DNA of 64,000 nt from Pedobacter paludis (GTDB lineage Bacteria; Bacteroidota; Bacteroidia; Sphingobacteriales; Sphingobacteriaceae), in assembly GCF_003173575.1 (NCBI RefSeq), contig NZ_QGNY01000001.1:124001-188000 (forward strand), written 5' to 3'. Shown piece by piece: positions 6,738 through 15,499 of this stretch; positions within the stretch are counted from its first letter, which is position 1, and the number at the start of each line of letters is the position of its first letter. The notes below the pieces were generated by a model. That model did no database searches. It was given only the letters and a program-made list of their open reading frames with translations, and was not told the DNA's origin. Both the position numbers and the translations under genes were made by a program.

Positions 6738-8507
6738 ATGTCACACACCTTTCATATCCCAGTATTAGGCCTGGGCTATTCTATTGATACGCCACTAAAA
6801 GTTTCCCGTTACGGAATCTCTTCTGTTTTATCTATTGTAGATGATGAATTGATTGAACGGATGCGTGAATATCATTCAAAAAAGAATTTTTTTCAATTTA
6901 TTCCAATTACAAAGTCAGAGCCTGATTATCGCTCAAGGAGAATTACAACCTACTTAAATTTTTTAAATACGGTAATTGGCGAGCAGTTTAAAATTTTAAA
7001 AAATCAGGACTTTGTTGAGGGAAACGATCTCTCTAGATATTTCGAATTATTGCCAGAAACCTCTAAACTAAAGCAAGGTTACGATTTAATGATAGATTAT
7101 CCCGATGGGCCAAGCAAAAAAACATTTCAAAATCTCTTGCGCAATGCCATGAAACTGGGTTCCATTGATGTAAATATAATGGCCAAAGTAGATAAAATGA
7201 ATTACCAGAACGAAGAATACACTGGTGATCTAAATACAGATGCCTTGGCAGCTTTACGGGGTTTTGCAGAAAGTAATTTGAATGCCTCGGTCATATTGTC
7301 GGCAGGTATGAATCCAAAGCTCTATAGCTATATGGAAAATTTTAGAGATTTCTTTCCCGATAAAACGGGCAAGCTGAAAAAGAAAATTATACTAAAGGTT
7401 AGCGATTTTAGATCGGCATTGATTCAGGCAAAATTTTTGGCAAAAAAGGGTTTATGGATATCCGAATTTAGAATAGAATCTGGTTTAAATTGTGGTGGGC
7501 ATGCATTTGCAACAGAGGGGTCTTTATTGGGCCCGATTTTACAGGAATTTAAAGCTAAAAAAAATGAAATGCTTTTAGAGCTTTTTGAAATGTACAGTGC
7601 ATCGTTAAATCAAAAAGGATTCAAAATAGAAAATAGGCCTAAACAGCGCATCAGTGTTCAGGGGGGAATTGGCACAGCAGCAGAACATGATTTTTTGCTT
7701 AAATACTATAACCTCGACGCAACCGGTTGGGGAAGTCCTTTTTTGTTGGTACCAGAAGTGACCAATGTGGATGCTGAAACACTAAATCTATTATCTAATG
7801 CAACGGAAAACGATTTTTATTTGAGTGGTGCATCACCTTTGGGCATTCAATTTAATAATTTCAGAAATAGTTCGATAGATTTTCAACGCATCGAGCGCAT
7901 AGCGAAGGGAAGACCCGGAAGTCCTTGCACTAAAAAATACCTATGCAATAATACCGAATTTACAGAACAGGCCATCTGTACGGCATCAAGAGAATACCAG
8001 CATCTAAAAATTAAAAGCTTAAAAGAGACTCAGCTTACCGAAGAGGAATTTCAAAGGCAATATAATCTGGTTACCGAAAAAGTCTGCCTTTGCGAGGGTT
8101 TATGTTCGTCTGCATACTTAAAATACAACATCAATAAACCCAAAGAAAATAAGGCGGTAGCCATTTGCCCGGGGCCAAATCTGGCCTACTTTTCTGATAT
8201 CTATTCTTTTGACGAAATGGTAGGGCATATTTATGGAAAGATTGATCTTTTAGAACAGGTAGAACGGCCACATTTTTTTATAAAAGAACTTAACCTGTAC
8301 ATCGATTATCTTCAGAAAGATATAAAAAAGCAATTCCAGAATTTCAGTGATAAAAAACGGAAACAGTTAAACGGATTTAAACTCCAGTTATCAGAAGGAA
8401 TTGATTATTATAAAAGTTTATTCAGCGAGATCACCGATCAAGCTTCATCTCAATTAAAAGAGCTGGCTATTTGTGAGCACATACTGGATAATATCATTAT
8501 TGAATAG
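6738..8507 (+). CDS. conserved protein of unknown function, possible flavin TIM barrel with Cys-rich tail
   Basis: A 589-residue soluble protein. The N-terminus (PVLGLGYSIDTPLKVSRYGISSVLS) and a middle motif (LNCGGHAFATEGSLLGPIL) recall the substrate/flavin region of nitronate-monooxygenase-like TIM barrels, which carry AGGH at this place. The C-terminal third holds many cysteines (GSPCTKKYLC, AICTAS, KVCLCEGLC, AICPGPN), a pattern that would suit an iron-sulfur centre. No complete family match can be claimed. It is followed after 54 bases by the FixL-like kinase on the same strand, so a role in low-oxygen metabolism is a reasonable guess. Redox enzyme is my best reading, with modest certainty. 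Confidence 0.55.
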   Translation: MSHTFHIPVLGLGYSIDTPLKVSRYGISSVLSIVDDELIERMREYHSKKNFFQFIPITKSEPDYRSRRITTYLNFLNTVIGEQFKILKNQDFVEGNDLSRYFELLPETSKLKQGYDLMIDYPDGPSKKTFQNLLRNAMKLGSIDVNIMAKVDKMNYQNEEYTGDLNTDALAALRGFAESNLNASVILSAGMNPKLYSYMENFRDFFPDKTGKLKKKIILKVSDFRSALIQAKFLAKKGLWISEFRIESGLNCGGHAFATEGSLLGPILQEFKAKKNEMLLELFEMYSASLNQKGFKIENRPKQRISVQGGIGTAAEHDFLLKYYNLDATGWGSPFLLVPEVTNVDAETLNLLSNATENDFYLSGASPLGIQFNNFRNSSIDFQRIERIAKGRPGSPCTKKYLCNNTEFTEQAICTASREYQHLKIKSLKETQLTEEEFQRQYNLVTEKVCLCEGLCSSAYLKYNINKPKENKAVAICPGPNLAYFSDIYSFDEMVGHIYGKIDLLEQVERPHFFIKELNLYIDYLQKDIKKQFQNFSDKKRKQLNGFKLQLSEGIDYYKSLFSEITDQASSQLKELAICEHILDNIIIE

Positions 8508-8561
8508 AGAGAGCACATTATGATAAATTTCTATATTTACCAAACTACAGAAATATATTAA

Positions 8562-9782
8562 ATGGATAGGTCGAAATTTCTAGATGCAATTATTGAGAAT
8601 GCCATTGATGGAATTATTACTATTGATGATAAAGGAATTATAGAACATTTAAATCCGGCTGCGCTCGAGCTTTTTGGCTACACTAAAGAAGAACTGGTCG
8701 GGCAGAATATTGCTGTTTTGATGCCCGAGCCGGATCATTCCCGCCATGACGGATATCTTTCCAGATATGAACATACAGGCAAAAAAAATATAATCGGAAT
8801 CGGTCGTGAGGTTCTGGGCAAGCGAAAGGACAGTTCTATTTTCCCATTTAGACTCGGTGTTAGCGAAATTAAATTTACCGACCGTAAAATCTACACCGGT
8901 TTTATTCATGATTTAAGTAAGGAAAAAGCAAATGAGGAACAGATCAAAAGCTATACCGAAAAACTTGAGGTCAAGATTAAGGAGCGTACACGCGATTTAG
9001 TAAAACTTGTTTCTGAGCTGGAAACAGCCAAAGAAAATATGAGTGTGCTCTTTCAAAAAGAAAAAGAACTTAACCAATTAAAAACAAGGTTTGTTTCAAT
9101 GGCCTCGCATGAGTTCAGAACGCCGCTTAGCTCCATCCAGCTATCTGCGTCGCTAATCGATAAATACACAATCAAACAGGATGCTAGCAGTGTAGAAAAA
9201 CATACCTCAAAAATTAAAAACTCGATCAATAACCTCACTACCATACTAAACGACTTCCTTTCGCTGGAGAAGCTGGAGGCTGGTAAGGTCGAAGCTTCTG
9301 CACAATCGTTCAACATCATCAGCTTTGCCGAAGAAATAACGGAAGAAATGCAGATGATGACCAAACAGAACCAGCATATTATTTACGAACATACCGGCTT
9401 AACCGCAGAGGTGTTTTTGGATGCCAACCTGTTAAAGAACTGCATCATCAATCTAATTTCCAACTCCATAAAATATTCTGGAGAAGATACACTGATTCAG
9501 TTTAATACCATTTTAAACAGCGACGAACTTGCTTTAGAGGTAAGAGACAACGGAATCGGAATTCCCAAGGCCGATCAGCATAGTCTGTTTGAACCTTTCT
9601 TTAGGGCGCACAATACTGGGGATATTCCGGGTACGGGATTGGGGCTCAATATTGTACAGCGGTATGTTGGGTTAATGAACGGAACTGTTTCTTGCAAGAG
9701 TGAACAGAACCATGGAACAGTTTTTACCCTATTTTTTAAGATCAGTAATAAGTTGATAAATCCATCCAAATCCCATGAATAA
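8562..9782 (+). CDS. FixL-like heme-PAS sensor histidine kinase
   Basis: A 406-residue cytoplasmic kinase. Residues ~5-120 form a PAS domain very close to rhizobial FixL: LMPEPDHSRHDGYLSRY followed by IIGIGR. His62 sits exactly 20 residues before Arg82, the spacing of the heme ligand and the oxygen-contact arginine (H200 and R220) of Bradyrhizobium FixL. A short coiled coil leads to the HisKA box (SHEFRTPL, His183) and an ATPase domain with the N box, DNGIGIP and GTGLGLNIV. The predicted role is phosphate transfer controlled by oxygen binding. It overlaps the next gene by 8 bases, so kinase and regulator are a coupled pair. No membrane segments are seen, unlike Sinorhizobium FixL but like the Bradyrhizobium form. 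Confidence 0.88.
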   Translation: MDRSKFLDAIIENAIDGIITIDDKGIIEHLNPAALELFGYTKEELVGQNIAVLMPEPDHSRHDGYLSRYEHTGKKNIIGIGREVLGKRKDSSIFPFRLGVSEIKFTDRKIYTGFIHDLSKEKANEEQIKSYTEKLEVKIKERTRDLVKLVSELETAKENMSVLFQKEKELNQLKTRFVSMASHEFRTPLSSIQLSASLIDKYTIKQDASSVEKHTSKIKNSINNLTTILNDFLSLEKLEAGKVEASAQSFNIISFAEEITEEMQMMTKQNQHIIYEHTGLTAEVFLDANLLKNCIINLISNSIKYSGEDTLIQFNTILNSDELALEVRDNGIGIPKADQHSLFEPFFRAHNTGDIPGTGLGLNIVQRYVGLMNGTVSCKSEQNHGTVFTLFFKISNKLINPSKSHE

Positions 9783-10806
9783 AAAGGTTTTAATTATTGA
9801 AGATAATGATGATATAAGAGAAAGTACGGCAGAAGTGCTCGACCTGGCAGGTTATGAAACTTTTACGGCCAAACATGGCAAGGTTGGTGTAGATCTGGCT
9901 TTGAAGCATTTACCAGATATCATTCTTTGCGACATAATGATGCCCGAGCTGGATGGATATGGTGTACTTTATCTCTTGAATAAAAACCCTAAAACAGCCA
10001 GTATCCCTTTTATTTTCATTACCGCGAAAAGCGAGCGTGCCGATATGCGAAAAGGCATGGAAATGGGGGCGGATGATTACCTGACAAAACCGTTTGACGA
10101 TGTTGAGCTGTTCAAGGCTATAGAAAGCAGGTTCAGAAAAAAACAGCAAACGTCAGGATTTGGTACGAATGCAGGCAACACCGAGGCAGTACTTGAGGAG
10201 CTTCGTAAAAAAGGCAGATCTAAGCCGATTGGCAATAAACAGATTATTTATGTCGAGGGCGATGAGCCTACACATCTCTACTTTATTATTAAAGGGCAGG
10301 TAAAAACATACAAGCGTTTTAAAGATGGAAGGGAACTATCATCTAACTTATACCACGATGGTGATTTCTTTGGTTACGAAAGTTTGTGCAACGGCGAACT
10401 TTATTCGGATAATGCAGCAACATTGATCGAATCTGAGATTATACAGATTCCAAAAATAGACTTTATGGAATATCTGCTCAATCATCAGGCAGTATCCAAA
10501 ACATTTATTGGCTTATTATCGGGAAACATCCGCGATAAGGGTAAACAGATGCTGCAGCTTGCATATTCATCGGTAAGAAAGCGTGTGGCCGAAGCATTAT
10601 TGCAGGTGGCCACTAAATTTAGCAATGATACAAGTGATGGCTGTACCATTCGAATTTCAAGAGATGATCTTGCTGCGCTTGTCGGTACAGCTAGTGAAAC
10701 CGTAAGTAGAATGCTGGCCGATTTTAAAGATGAAAAATTGATTGATAAAACCGGGAATGCAATAAACATTCTATCGCTGGAAAGACTTAAAAATATTAAA
10801 CAGTAA
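9775..10806 (+). CDS. response regulator fused to a CRP/FNR-type activator
   Basis: A 343-residue protein of three parts. Residues 1-120 are a receiver domain (acidic pocket ED-ND near 10-13, phospho-acceptor Asp53 in ILCDIMMPELDG, Lys85 in FITAK). Residues ~145-260 are a cyclic-nucleotide-binding-like beta barrel (GDEPTHLYFIIKGQVK, DGDFFGYESL). Residues ~265-343 are a CRP-type winged helix (ISRDDLAALVGTASETVSRML). The four-cysteine iron-sulfur motif of FNR is absent. In rhizobia FixL signals to FixJ, which switches on fixK; here receiver and FixK-like output are one polypeptide. Likely targets are the hemN-cco genes just downstream. The architecture is clear; the target list is inference from position. 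Confidence 0.88.
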   Translation: MNKKVLIIEDNDDIRESTAEVLDLAGYETFTAKHGKVGVDLALKHLPDIILCDIMMPELDGYGVLYLLNKNPKTASIPFIFITAKSERADMRKGMEMGADDYLTKPFDDVELFKAIESRFRKKQQTSGFGTNAGNTEAVLEELRKKGRSKPIGNKQIIYVEGDEPTHLYFIIKGQVKTYKRFKDGRELSSNLYHDGDFFGYESLCNGELYSDNAATLIESEIIQIPKIDFMEYLLNHQAVSKTFIGLLSGNIRDKGKQMLQLAYSSVRKRVAEALLQVATKFSNDTSDGCTIRISRDDLAALVGTASETVSRMLADFKDEKLIDKTGNAINILSLERLKNIKQ

Positions 10807-10862
10807 GCATAAAATATTTGACAGATAATTGCCCAATTCATAAAGCCGTTATAAAGCTATTT

Positions 10863-10890
10863 TGAGATTTCTTTTGACCGGGAAATCTCA
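10863..10890. promoter_or_regulatory. inverted repeat between regulator and hemN/cco operon
   Basis: A perfect 9-bp inverted repeat TGAGATTTC / GAAATCTCA with 10-nt spacer. It has no T-run on either side, so it may be a hairpin ending the regulator transcript weakly, or a protein site. Confidence 0.4.
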
Positions 10891-11019
10891 GATAAATTCT
10901 CTTCCAACTTCGCAGCAATGCTTCTTTGAAACCGCTCCCCATTAAAGCTTTCAATCTGTCCAAGAGTAATCATAAGCAGATATTGAATGTCAGAAAATAA
11001 TCCAGATCATTTTTTATTC

Positions 11020-11036
11020 TAAGATTTCTCATCTTA
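11020..11036. promoter_or_regulatory. dyad upstream of the hemN/cco operon (possible activator site)
   Basis: TAAGAT-N5-ATCTTA. Its centre lies about 27 bases upstream of a TAGTTTTG -7 element, roughly where a class II CRP/FNR activator would bind (near -41). The sequence is not the classic TTGAT-N4-ATCAA and the spacer is 5 rather than 4. Confidence 0.35.
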
Positions 11037-11054
11037 AGCGCAAGTTGACTGCCA

Positions 11055-11062
11055 TAGTTTTG
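11055..11062 (+). promoter_or_regulatory. possible -7 element of the hemN/cco operon
   Basis: TAGTTTTG fits TAnnTTTG and lies 18 bases before the first ATG of the operon. Confidence 0.5.
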
Positions 11063-11080
11063 TACCTATAAACTCTGTAT

Positions 11081-11509
11081 ATGAAAGCTATAGCTTATAA
11101 CATCAAGCCTGACGAAAAAGAATGGCTGGTGCTTGCCAATTACAAAAAACACGACATTACCATAATTGCCAACAGCCTAACTGCCGATACACTTTCATTT
11201 GCAGTTGGCAAGGAAGCGCTGTTGGTTTTTAACAACGATTATCTCAGCGAAGCTATGATTCAGGGACTTAAATCGTTAGGGATAAAATACATTGCAACCT
11301 CTTCTTTTGAAACAGATCATCTTGATTTAAAGGCGGCTGGTTTTGCAGGAATCAAAGTGGCAAATGTTCCATTAGAAACCGGAAATACAGATCCAAAATT
11401 GCGAATGGAACAGGTGATCAAAAATCTAGATCAATGGGCTGCAGGTAAATGTGTAGGTAAGGCATGTTGTTGCCAAAACGACTGCGCCACAGTTAAATCA
11501 TTAAAGTAA
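11081..11509 (+). CDS. lactate-dehydrogenase N-domain-like protein with cysteine-rich tail
   Basis: A 142-residue protein. Residues 1-110 resemble the N-terminal substrate domain of D-isomer 2-hydroxyacid (lactate) dehydrogenases: an N-terminal strand MKAIAYNIKPDE, then ALLVFNNDYLSE, and GIKYIATSSFETDHLDLKAA, where the enzymes have the xRxxGxxxxD segment; here the Arg is gone. The NAD-binding Rossmann domain is missing altogether. The end is a cysteine cluster (GKCVGKACCCQNDC) typical of metal binding. The stop overlaps the hemN start (TAATG), so it is the first gene of the hemN-cco operon. It is intact, and a catalytic role is unlikely. A metal-handling or regulatory role in oxidase or heme assembly is my inference. 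Confidence 0.65.
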   Translation: MKAIAYNIKPDEKEWLVLANYKKHDITIIANSLTADTLSFAVGKEALLVFNNDYLSEAMIQGLKSLGIKYIATSSFETDHLDLKAAGFAGIKVANVPLETGNTDPKLRMEQVIKNLDQWAAGKCVGKACCCQNDCATVKSLK

Positions 11510-12855
11510 TGGAAACTGCCCAACTGCTTAAAAAATATAGCGTTGCAGCGCCAAGATACACCAGCTACCCCACAGTTCCTTACTGGGATAATGAAAGCTT
11601 CAATACTCAAGATTGGTTAAAAACCGTTTCCAAAACCTATTCAGATCACAGGGATGAAGGCATAAGCTTATACATCCATCTTCCTTTTTGCGAAAGTCTG
11701 TGTACGTATTGCGGGTGTAACACTCGAATAACAAAAAACCATAAAGTAGAACAACCCTATATCGATGCAGTCTTAAAGGAATGGCAAATGTATGTTTCGG
11801 TTTTGGGCGAGAAACCCCATATAAAAGAACTTCATCTAGGTGGTGGAACGCCTACTTTTTTTAGTGCAGAAAATCTTGAGGTACTTATCAGCACGATTTT
11901 CCAAAAAGGGATACTGTCAAAAGATGCAGAACTATCTTTTGAAGCACACCCGGCAAATACAACCATCAAACATTTAGCGGTTTTGCATAGTTTGGGGTTT
12001 AAGAGAATGAGCCTTGGTATTCAGGATTTTGATCCAAAAGTTCAGTTTCTTATTAATCGTTTTCAAACACCTGATCAAGTTGCTAAAGTAACTACCAAAG
12101 CCAGGGAAATCGGATATACATCGATTAATTTCGACTTGATTTATGGGCTTCCCGGTCAGACACTTTTTGGTTTAAACGAAACGATTAAGGAAGCGATTGC
12201 AATGAAACCAGATCGTATTGCCTTTTACAGCTATGCACACATACCCTGGTTAAAACCCGGACAGAGGCACTACACCGAAAAAGAAATTCCAGTAGGCGAT
12301 GAGAAATTTGCGCTTTACCAATTGGGCAGGCATTTACTTACCGAAGCTGGCTATAAAGATGTTGGCATGGATCATTTTGCATTAAAAAGCGATTCGTTAT
12401 TCCATGCGGTTGCAGAAAAGAAACTTCACCGAAATTTTATGGGTTACACCAATCAGCATACCCATTTGCTTATCGGTTTGGGGGTATCGTCCATTAGCGA
12501 TAGCTGGACTGCCTTTGCCCAGAATCCAAAAACGGTTGAAAGCTACCTTGATAAAATCCAAAATGGAATATTTGCTCTTGAAAAAGGACATTTATTAAGT
12601 GCAGAAGATTTAGAAATCAGAAAACACATTCTGAATATTATGTGCGCCGAACACACTATTTATGATAATGGAATCCCAGATCATGTACAGACTCGATTGG
12701 AACCTTTGTTGGCAGATCAATTAATAGCTGTTGATGAAAAGGAAATCAAAATTACTACACAAGGAAAATCCTTTCTAAGAAATGTCTGCATGGCTTTCGA
12801 TGAAAAATTATGGCTTAAACAGCCCAAAACCCAACTTTTCAGTTCGTCAATTTAA
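11509..12855 (+). CDS. hemN: oxygen-independent coproporphyrinogen III oxidase
   Basis: A 448-residue radical-SAM enzyme. The cluster motif C61-x3-C65-x2-C68-G-C is the HemN signature, followed by LHLGGGTPTF, SLGIQDF and DLIYGLPGQT. The enzyme decarboxylates coproporphyrinogen III to protoporphyrinogen IX without oxygen, in the cytoplasm, and supplies heme under low oxygen. Length fits true HemN (~450) rather than the shorter HemW. It starts within the stop codon of the preceding gene and is followed after 11 bases by ccoI. Placement between the FixL-type sensor and the cbb3 oxidase genes agrees with microaerobic control. Confidence 0.93.
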   Translation: METAQLLKKYSVAAPRYTSYPTVPYWDNESFNTQDWLKTVSKTYSDHRDEGISLYIHLPFCESLCTYCGCNTRITKNHKVEQPYIDAVLKEWQMYVSVLGEKPHIKELHLGGGTPTFFSAENLEVLISTIFQKGILSKDAELSFEAHPANTTIKHLAVLHSLGFKRMSLGIQDFDPKVQFLINRFQTPDQVAKVTTKAREIGYTSINFDLIYGLPGQTLFGLNETIKEAIAMKPDRIAFYSYAHIPWLKPGQRHYTEKEIPVGDEKFALYQLGRHLLTEAGYKDVGMDHFALKSDSLFHAVAEKKLHRNFMGYTNQHTHLLIGLGVSSISDSWTAFAQNPKTVESYLDKIQNGIFALEKGHLLSAEDLEIRKHILNIMCAEHTIYDNGIPDHVQTRLEPLLADQLIAVDEKEIKITTQGKSFLRNVCMAFDEKLWLKQPKTQLFSSSI

Positions 12856-12866
12856 CTTATTTACAA

Positions 12867-15251
12867 ATGGAAGATCAGCATAAAACCATAACAAAAGCGA
12901 TTTGCTATCACTGTGGAGAAGATCTGCCCAAGGTGAAATATCAAATAGAGGATAAAGATTTTTGCTGTGCAGGTTGCCTTGGTGTTTTCAAAATCTTATC
13001 CGAAAATAATTTGTGCAATTATTATGCGTACAACAATAACCCAGGCCAACAGCTTAAGGGCGAAAGCCATCTGGAATATCTTGATGAGCCGAAAATAATT
13101 GCTCAGCTGCTTGATTATAAACATGAAAATTCGAGTATAATCACATTTTACATTCCGGCTATCCATTGTAGTTCCTGCATTTGGCTATTGGAACATCTTT
13201 ATAAAATCAATCCGGCAATATTTAGCTCAAGAATAGATTTTCTTAAAAAACAGGTTACCATCAGTTTCAATCACGATGAAATCTCACTTCGAAAACTGGT
13301 TGAAACGTTAGACCAGATTGGCTACGAACCTTTAATTAGTCTGCAGGATGTTGTAAAAGAGCACAGTAACTCAATAGATAAAGCACTGGTTTTGAAAATT
13401 GCCGTTGCCGGATTCTGTATGGGCAATGTAATGCTGTTTAGTTTTCCCGAATATTTTGGTCTTTCAGGTTTAGAAAAGCAGTTTCAGTCTATGTTTGGCT
13501 GGTTAAATCTTGCCTTCAGCATTCCGGCAGCATTTTATTGTGGTAAAGATTATTTTACTTCGGCACTAACGAGTATCAAACATAAGCACATCAATCTAGA
13601 TACGCCATTGGCGCTAATTATTGCTGTCCTTTTTTTGAGAACAGTGTTTGAAGTTGTCTTTAGCATTGGTCCAGGCTTTGCCGATACTTTAACAGGTCTG
13701 GTATTTTTACTTTTGATGGGGAAATGGTTAAAGCAGCGTACGTATCACCACATTTCGTTTGATCGTGATTACCGTTCTTATTTTCCAATCGCTGTTACCA
13801 CTTTGCAAAATGGCAGGGAAAAGCCCGTTTCTATAAACGAAATTAATGTTGGCGATCGCCTATGGATTCGGAATAGTGAATTGGTTCCGGCAGATTCTAT
13901 TTTAATGAAAGGCGATGCATGGATGGATATGAGTTTCGTAACCGGAGAATCGGAACCTATGCACAAAGTTTTGGGCGAAATTATTTATGCCGGTGGAAGA
14001 CAAACAGGAGAAGCGATAGAACTTGAGGTAATTAAGCCCGTTTCTCAAAGCTATTTAACTGGGTTATGGAACAACGAGCATTATAAAAACAACAGCGAAA
14101 AGCAGAACTTTAACGATAGTGTAGCCAAATATTTTAGCCTCAGTGTTTTTCTAATCGCTTTTTCGGCAACGGCTTATTGGTTGTTCCAACACGATAGTCA
14201 TAGAGCTTGGTCTTCATTTACGGCAGTAATTATTGTGGCTTGTCCTTGCGTGTTGGCCTTAAGTACACCATTTACTTTATCGGCAATTTTATCTGTATTT
14301 GATAAAAAAGGCTTTTATGTTAAAAATACCGATGCCGTTGAGGAATTGGCAAAGTGCAACACCATTATTTTCGATAAAACAGGAACTTTAACCAGTAGTG
14401 AAAATGCCGAGATTAGATTCAGTGGGGTACTAAATAAGGAGGAAAGCATCATTGTGGCATCCTTAATGCGAAACTCAGTACATCCTTTAAGCAGGCACAT
14501 TTTAAAGGCCCTAAATGTTGATCAATTTTATTCCCTAACTGATTACAAAGAAGTTGTAGGGAAAGGTTTGACCGCCAAAATTGATAATCACCATATTTAT
14601 GCAGGGCATTTATCTATGCTTCCAATTGGCATACAAACCGATAGCGAAACAGGGGTTCATATTGTAATTGATCGATCTTATAAAGGCTATTTTGAAATTA
14701 AACAGCAATGGCGCTTGGGTTTAACACAACTGGTTTTAAAACTTCAAAAATTTAGCTTACAAGTACTGTCCGGAGATACGGATAAAGATTTTTGGATACT
14801 TAAAAGCATCTTCTCAAACTCAACCAAAATCAGATTTAGGCAAAGTCCACACCAAAAATTAAGCAGCGTGATCGAACTTCAGCATGCGGGGAATAGAGTA
14901 ATGATGCTTGGAGATGGTTTAAATGATGCCGGGGCATTAAAACAAAGCGATTTTGGAATCGCAATAACCGATAACATAAACAACTTTACACCCGGTTGCG
15001 ATGCCATTCTTAAAGGCAATTCGCTTAATTATCTGCCAAACTTTATCCAGCTCAGTAAGGATGGGTTGAAAATTATCAAAATCAGCTTTGCTATAGCAAT
15101 CGCTTATAACTGTATCGGAATTTATTATGCCGTTCAGGGTACATTATATCCATTAGTGGCAGCTGTGTTAATGCCAATTAGCACAATTACCATCATTTCT
15201 TTTACAACACTGGCTACAAGATGGTTTGCCCGCAAAAATAAACTGATATGA
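12867..15251 (+). CDS. ccoI: copper-translocating P-type ATPase for cbb3 oxidase assembly
   Basis: A 794-residue heavy-metal ATPase. The N-terminus has a zinc-ribbon-like C13-x2-C16 and CCAGC cluster, then an HMA domain with CSSC near residue 101. Membrane helices follow, with the ion-site motif CPC (459-461) in VACPCVLALSTP. The phosphorylation site is D503 in DKTGTLT, and the hinge motif is GDGLNDAGAL. The Cys-rich start is typical of the FixI/CcoI branch, which moves copper across the inner membrane into the CuB site of cbb3 oxidase. The stop overlaps the ccoS start (ATGA). The neighbours leave little doubt about the assignment. Confidence 0.93.
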   Translation: MEDQHKTITKAICYHCGEDLPKVKYQIEDKDFCCAGCLGVFKILSENNLCNYYAYNNNPGQQLKGESHLEYLDEPKIIAQLLDYKHENSSIITFYIPAIHCSSCIWLLEHLYKINPAIFSSRIDFLKKQVTISFNHDEISLRKLVETLDQIGYEPLISLQDVVKEHSNSIDKALVLKIAVAGFCMGNVMLFSFPEYFGLSGLEKQFQSMFGWLNLAFSIPAAFYCGKDYFTSALTSIKHKHINLDTPLALIIAVLFLRTVFEVVFSIGPGFADTLTGLVFLLLMGKWLKQRTYHHISFDRDYRSYFPIAVTTLQNGREKPVSINEINVGDRLWIRNSELVPADSILMKGDAWMDMSFVTGESEPMHKVLGEIIYAGGRQTGEAIELEVIKPVSQSYLTGLWNNEHYKNNSEKQNFNDSVAKYFSLSVFLIAFSATAYWLFQHDSHRAWSSFTAVIIVACPCVLALSTPFTLSAILSVFDKKGFYVKNTDAVEELAKCNTIIFDKTGTLTSSENAEIRFSGVLNKEESIIVASLMRNSVHPLSRHILKALNVDQFYSLTDYKEVVGKGLTAKIDNHHIYAGHLSMLPIGIQTDSETGVHIVIDRSYKGYFEIKQQWRLGLTQLVLKLQKFSLQVLSGDTDKDFWILKSIFSNSTKIRFRQSPHQKLSSVIELQHAGNRVMMLGDGLNDAGALKQSDFGIAITDNINNFTPGCDAILKGNSLNYLPNFIQLSKDGLKIIKISFAIAIAYNCIGIYYAVQGTLYPLVAAVLMPISTITIISFTTLATRWFARKNKLI

Positions 15252-15427
15252 ACATACTTTACTTTCTGGTTGGCTGCAGTGTTTTAATGGCACTTGTTTT
15301 TTTAGGAGCGTTTGTGTGGGCATATAAAACCGGACAGAACGACGATACCCATACGCCCGGAATCCGAATGCTTTTTGATGATGAGATTGCCGATGAAAAA
15401 AGTGAAGAAGATCACTTTTCCAGCTAA
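15248..15427 (+). CDS. ccoS: cbb3 oxidase maturation protein CcoS
   Basis: A short gene encoding 59 residues. There is one N-terminal membrane helix (ILYFLVGCSVLMALVFLGAFVWAY), then a short hydrophilic tail with TPGIRMLFDDE, which is the usual CcoS pattern (helix, then a conserved acidic segment). CcoS is needed to place heme and copper in CcoN. Its ATG overlaps the ccoI stop by four bases, the standard ccoI-ccoS arrangement. It is easily missed because it has fewer than 60 codons. Confidence 0.9.
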   Translation: MNILYFLVGCSVLMALVFLGAFVWAYKTGQNDDTHTPGIRMLFDDEIADEKSEEDHFSS

Positions 15428-15499
15428 GCACCATCACCGTTTGAGCAGACTGTTCAGGATACCTTTGATACATAAAACAAACAAAACTTCTTTTCTATT

